From positions 1 to 63,086 of the forward strand of contig DEML01000127.1 in the NCBI GenBank assembly GCA_002359185.1: a stretch of 63,086 nucleotides of DNA, given 5' to 3'. This document shows, piece by piece, positions 63,011 through 63,086 of the stretch (positions are counted from its first letter, which is position 1; each line of letters starts with the position of its first letter). The notes beneath the pieces were generated by a model, which had not been told where the DNA came from, did no database searches, and saw nothing but the letters and a program-made list of their open reading frames with translations. This DNA comes from Planctomycetaceae bacterium UBA2671 (GTDB lineage: Bacteria; Planctomycetota; Planctomycetia; Planctomycetales; Planctomycetaceae). Both the position numbers and the translations under genes were made by a program.

Positions 63011-63086
63011 CTATTCAACCGTAAAGTATGTCCCCGTGATGCCAAATTCCCCTTCGTTATAGCTGTTTCTCCACTGGTTGGGTGTA
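63011..63086 (-). CDS. C-terminal end of an unknown tandem-repeat gene (partial)
   Basis: The last 24 residues read TPNQWRNSYNEGEFGITGTY then FTVE and a TAG at 63011; the rest lies beyond the window. The ending matches the upstream-frameshifted copy (TPNQWRD...GEFGITGTYFTF), so this is one of at least two adjacent paralogous units on the minus strand. Function unknown. Confidence 0.6.
   Translation of the reverse strand, partial: TPNQWRNSYNEGEFGITGTYFTVE

Noticed and set aside
1..63086. tRNA, rRNA and riboswitch genes
   Set aside because: I saw no cloverleaf, rRNA core or riboswitch motif by eye. A covariance-model scan would be needed to exclude small RNAs.

Overview
The window is almost certainly from a planctomycete, probably Planctomycetaceae/Gimesia-like. 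It combines five formylglycine-type sulfatases, two DUF1549/DUF1553 cytochrome plus DUF1501 pairs, a PVC-type heme-binding CxxCH protein, several ECF sigma factors, Hanks-type kinases with extracytoplasmic sensor domains, and secreted hypothetical proteins. The lineage is inferred from family content; no rRNA or tRNA gene was seen.

Layout. 0.05-0.2 kb: a terminator and small TGAA-loop hairpins. 0.4-2.5 kb (minus): scpB, a membrane-anchored protein and a Spy-like periplasmic protein. 2.8-8.9 kb (minus): an apparent operon of ECF sigma factor, putative membrane anti-sigma, coiled-coil exported protein, DUF1549/DUF1553 protein and DUF1501 protein. 9.0-18.3 kb: a sugar-transport-type permease without partners, four sulfatases and a TrkA-type potassium channel protein. 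18.4-25.1 kb: a second-messenger block. On the plus strand a class II-like cyclic-nucleotide phosphodiesterase gene overlaps an FHA-class III cyclase gene. Convergent on the minus strand, an FHA-GGDEF gene overlaps a Ser/Thr kinase gene. 25.4-34.2 kb: a fifth sulfatase, a large PVC-type CxxCH protein, a ceramidase-like protein, a DinB protein and a beta-helix protein. 34.6-41.7 kb (plus): a second ECF operon (sigma, FecR-like protein, PSD1 cytochrome with LamG-like region, DUF1501).

41.7-48.5 kb: sodium/solute symporter, creatininase family protein, Tat-exported amidohydrolase, M20 peptidase, MarR regulator, a truncated RND membrane-fusion gene, and an exported sugar-phosphate-isomerase-like protein. 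48.8-52.2 kb: a tiny protein with 11 cysteines, an ECF sigma with a multi-pass membrane partner, and an SMI1/KNR4-ankyrin lipoprotein. 52.6-56.7 kb (minus): ECF sigma plus a large zinc-finger/kinase/TM/LRR protein. 57.2-62.0 kb (plus): secreted proteins that share modules, namely a 1001-residue protein with two related aerolysin-like halves, a frameshifted tail-collar protein with a signal peptide, and a 295-residue protein sharing the first protein's C-terminal module. 62-63.1 kb: transposase debris and a tandemly repeated unit, one copy frameshifted.

Best candidates for an undescribed system are the secreted cluster at 57.2-62.0 kb, the FHA/cyclase/phosphodiesterase/kinase/diguanylate-cyclase block at 18.4-25.1 kb, and the Cys-rich peptide at 48.8 kb. 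All functions are inferred from sequence patterns; no database search was run.
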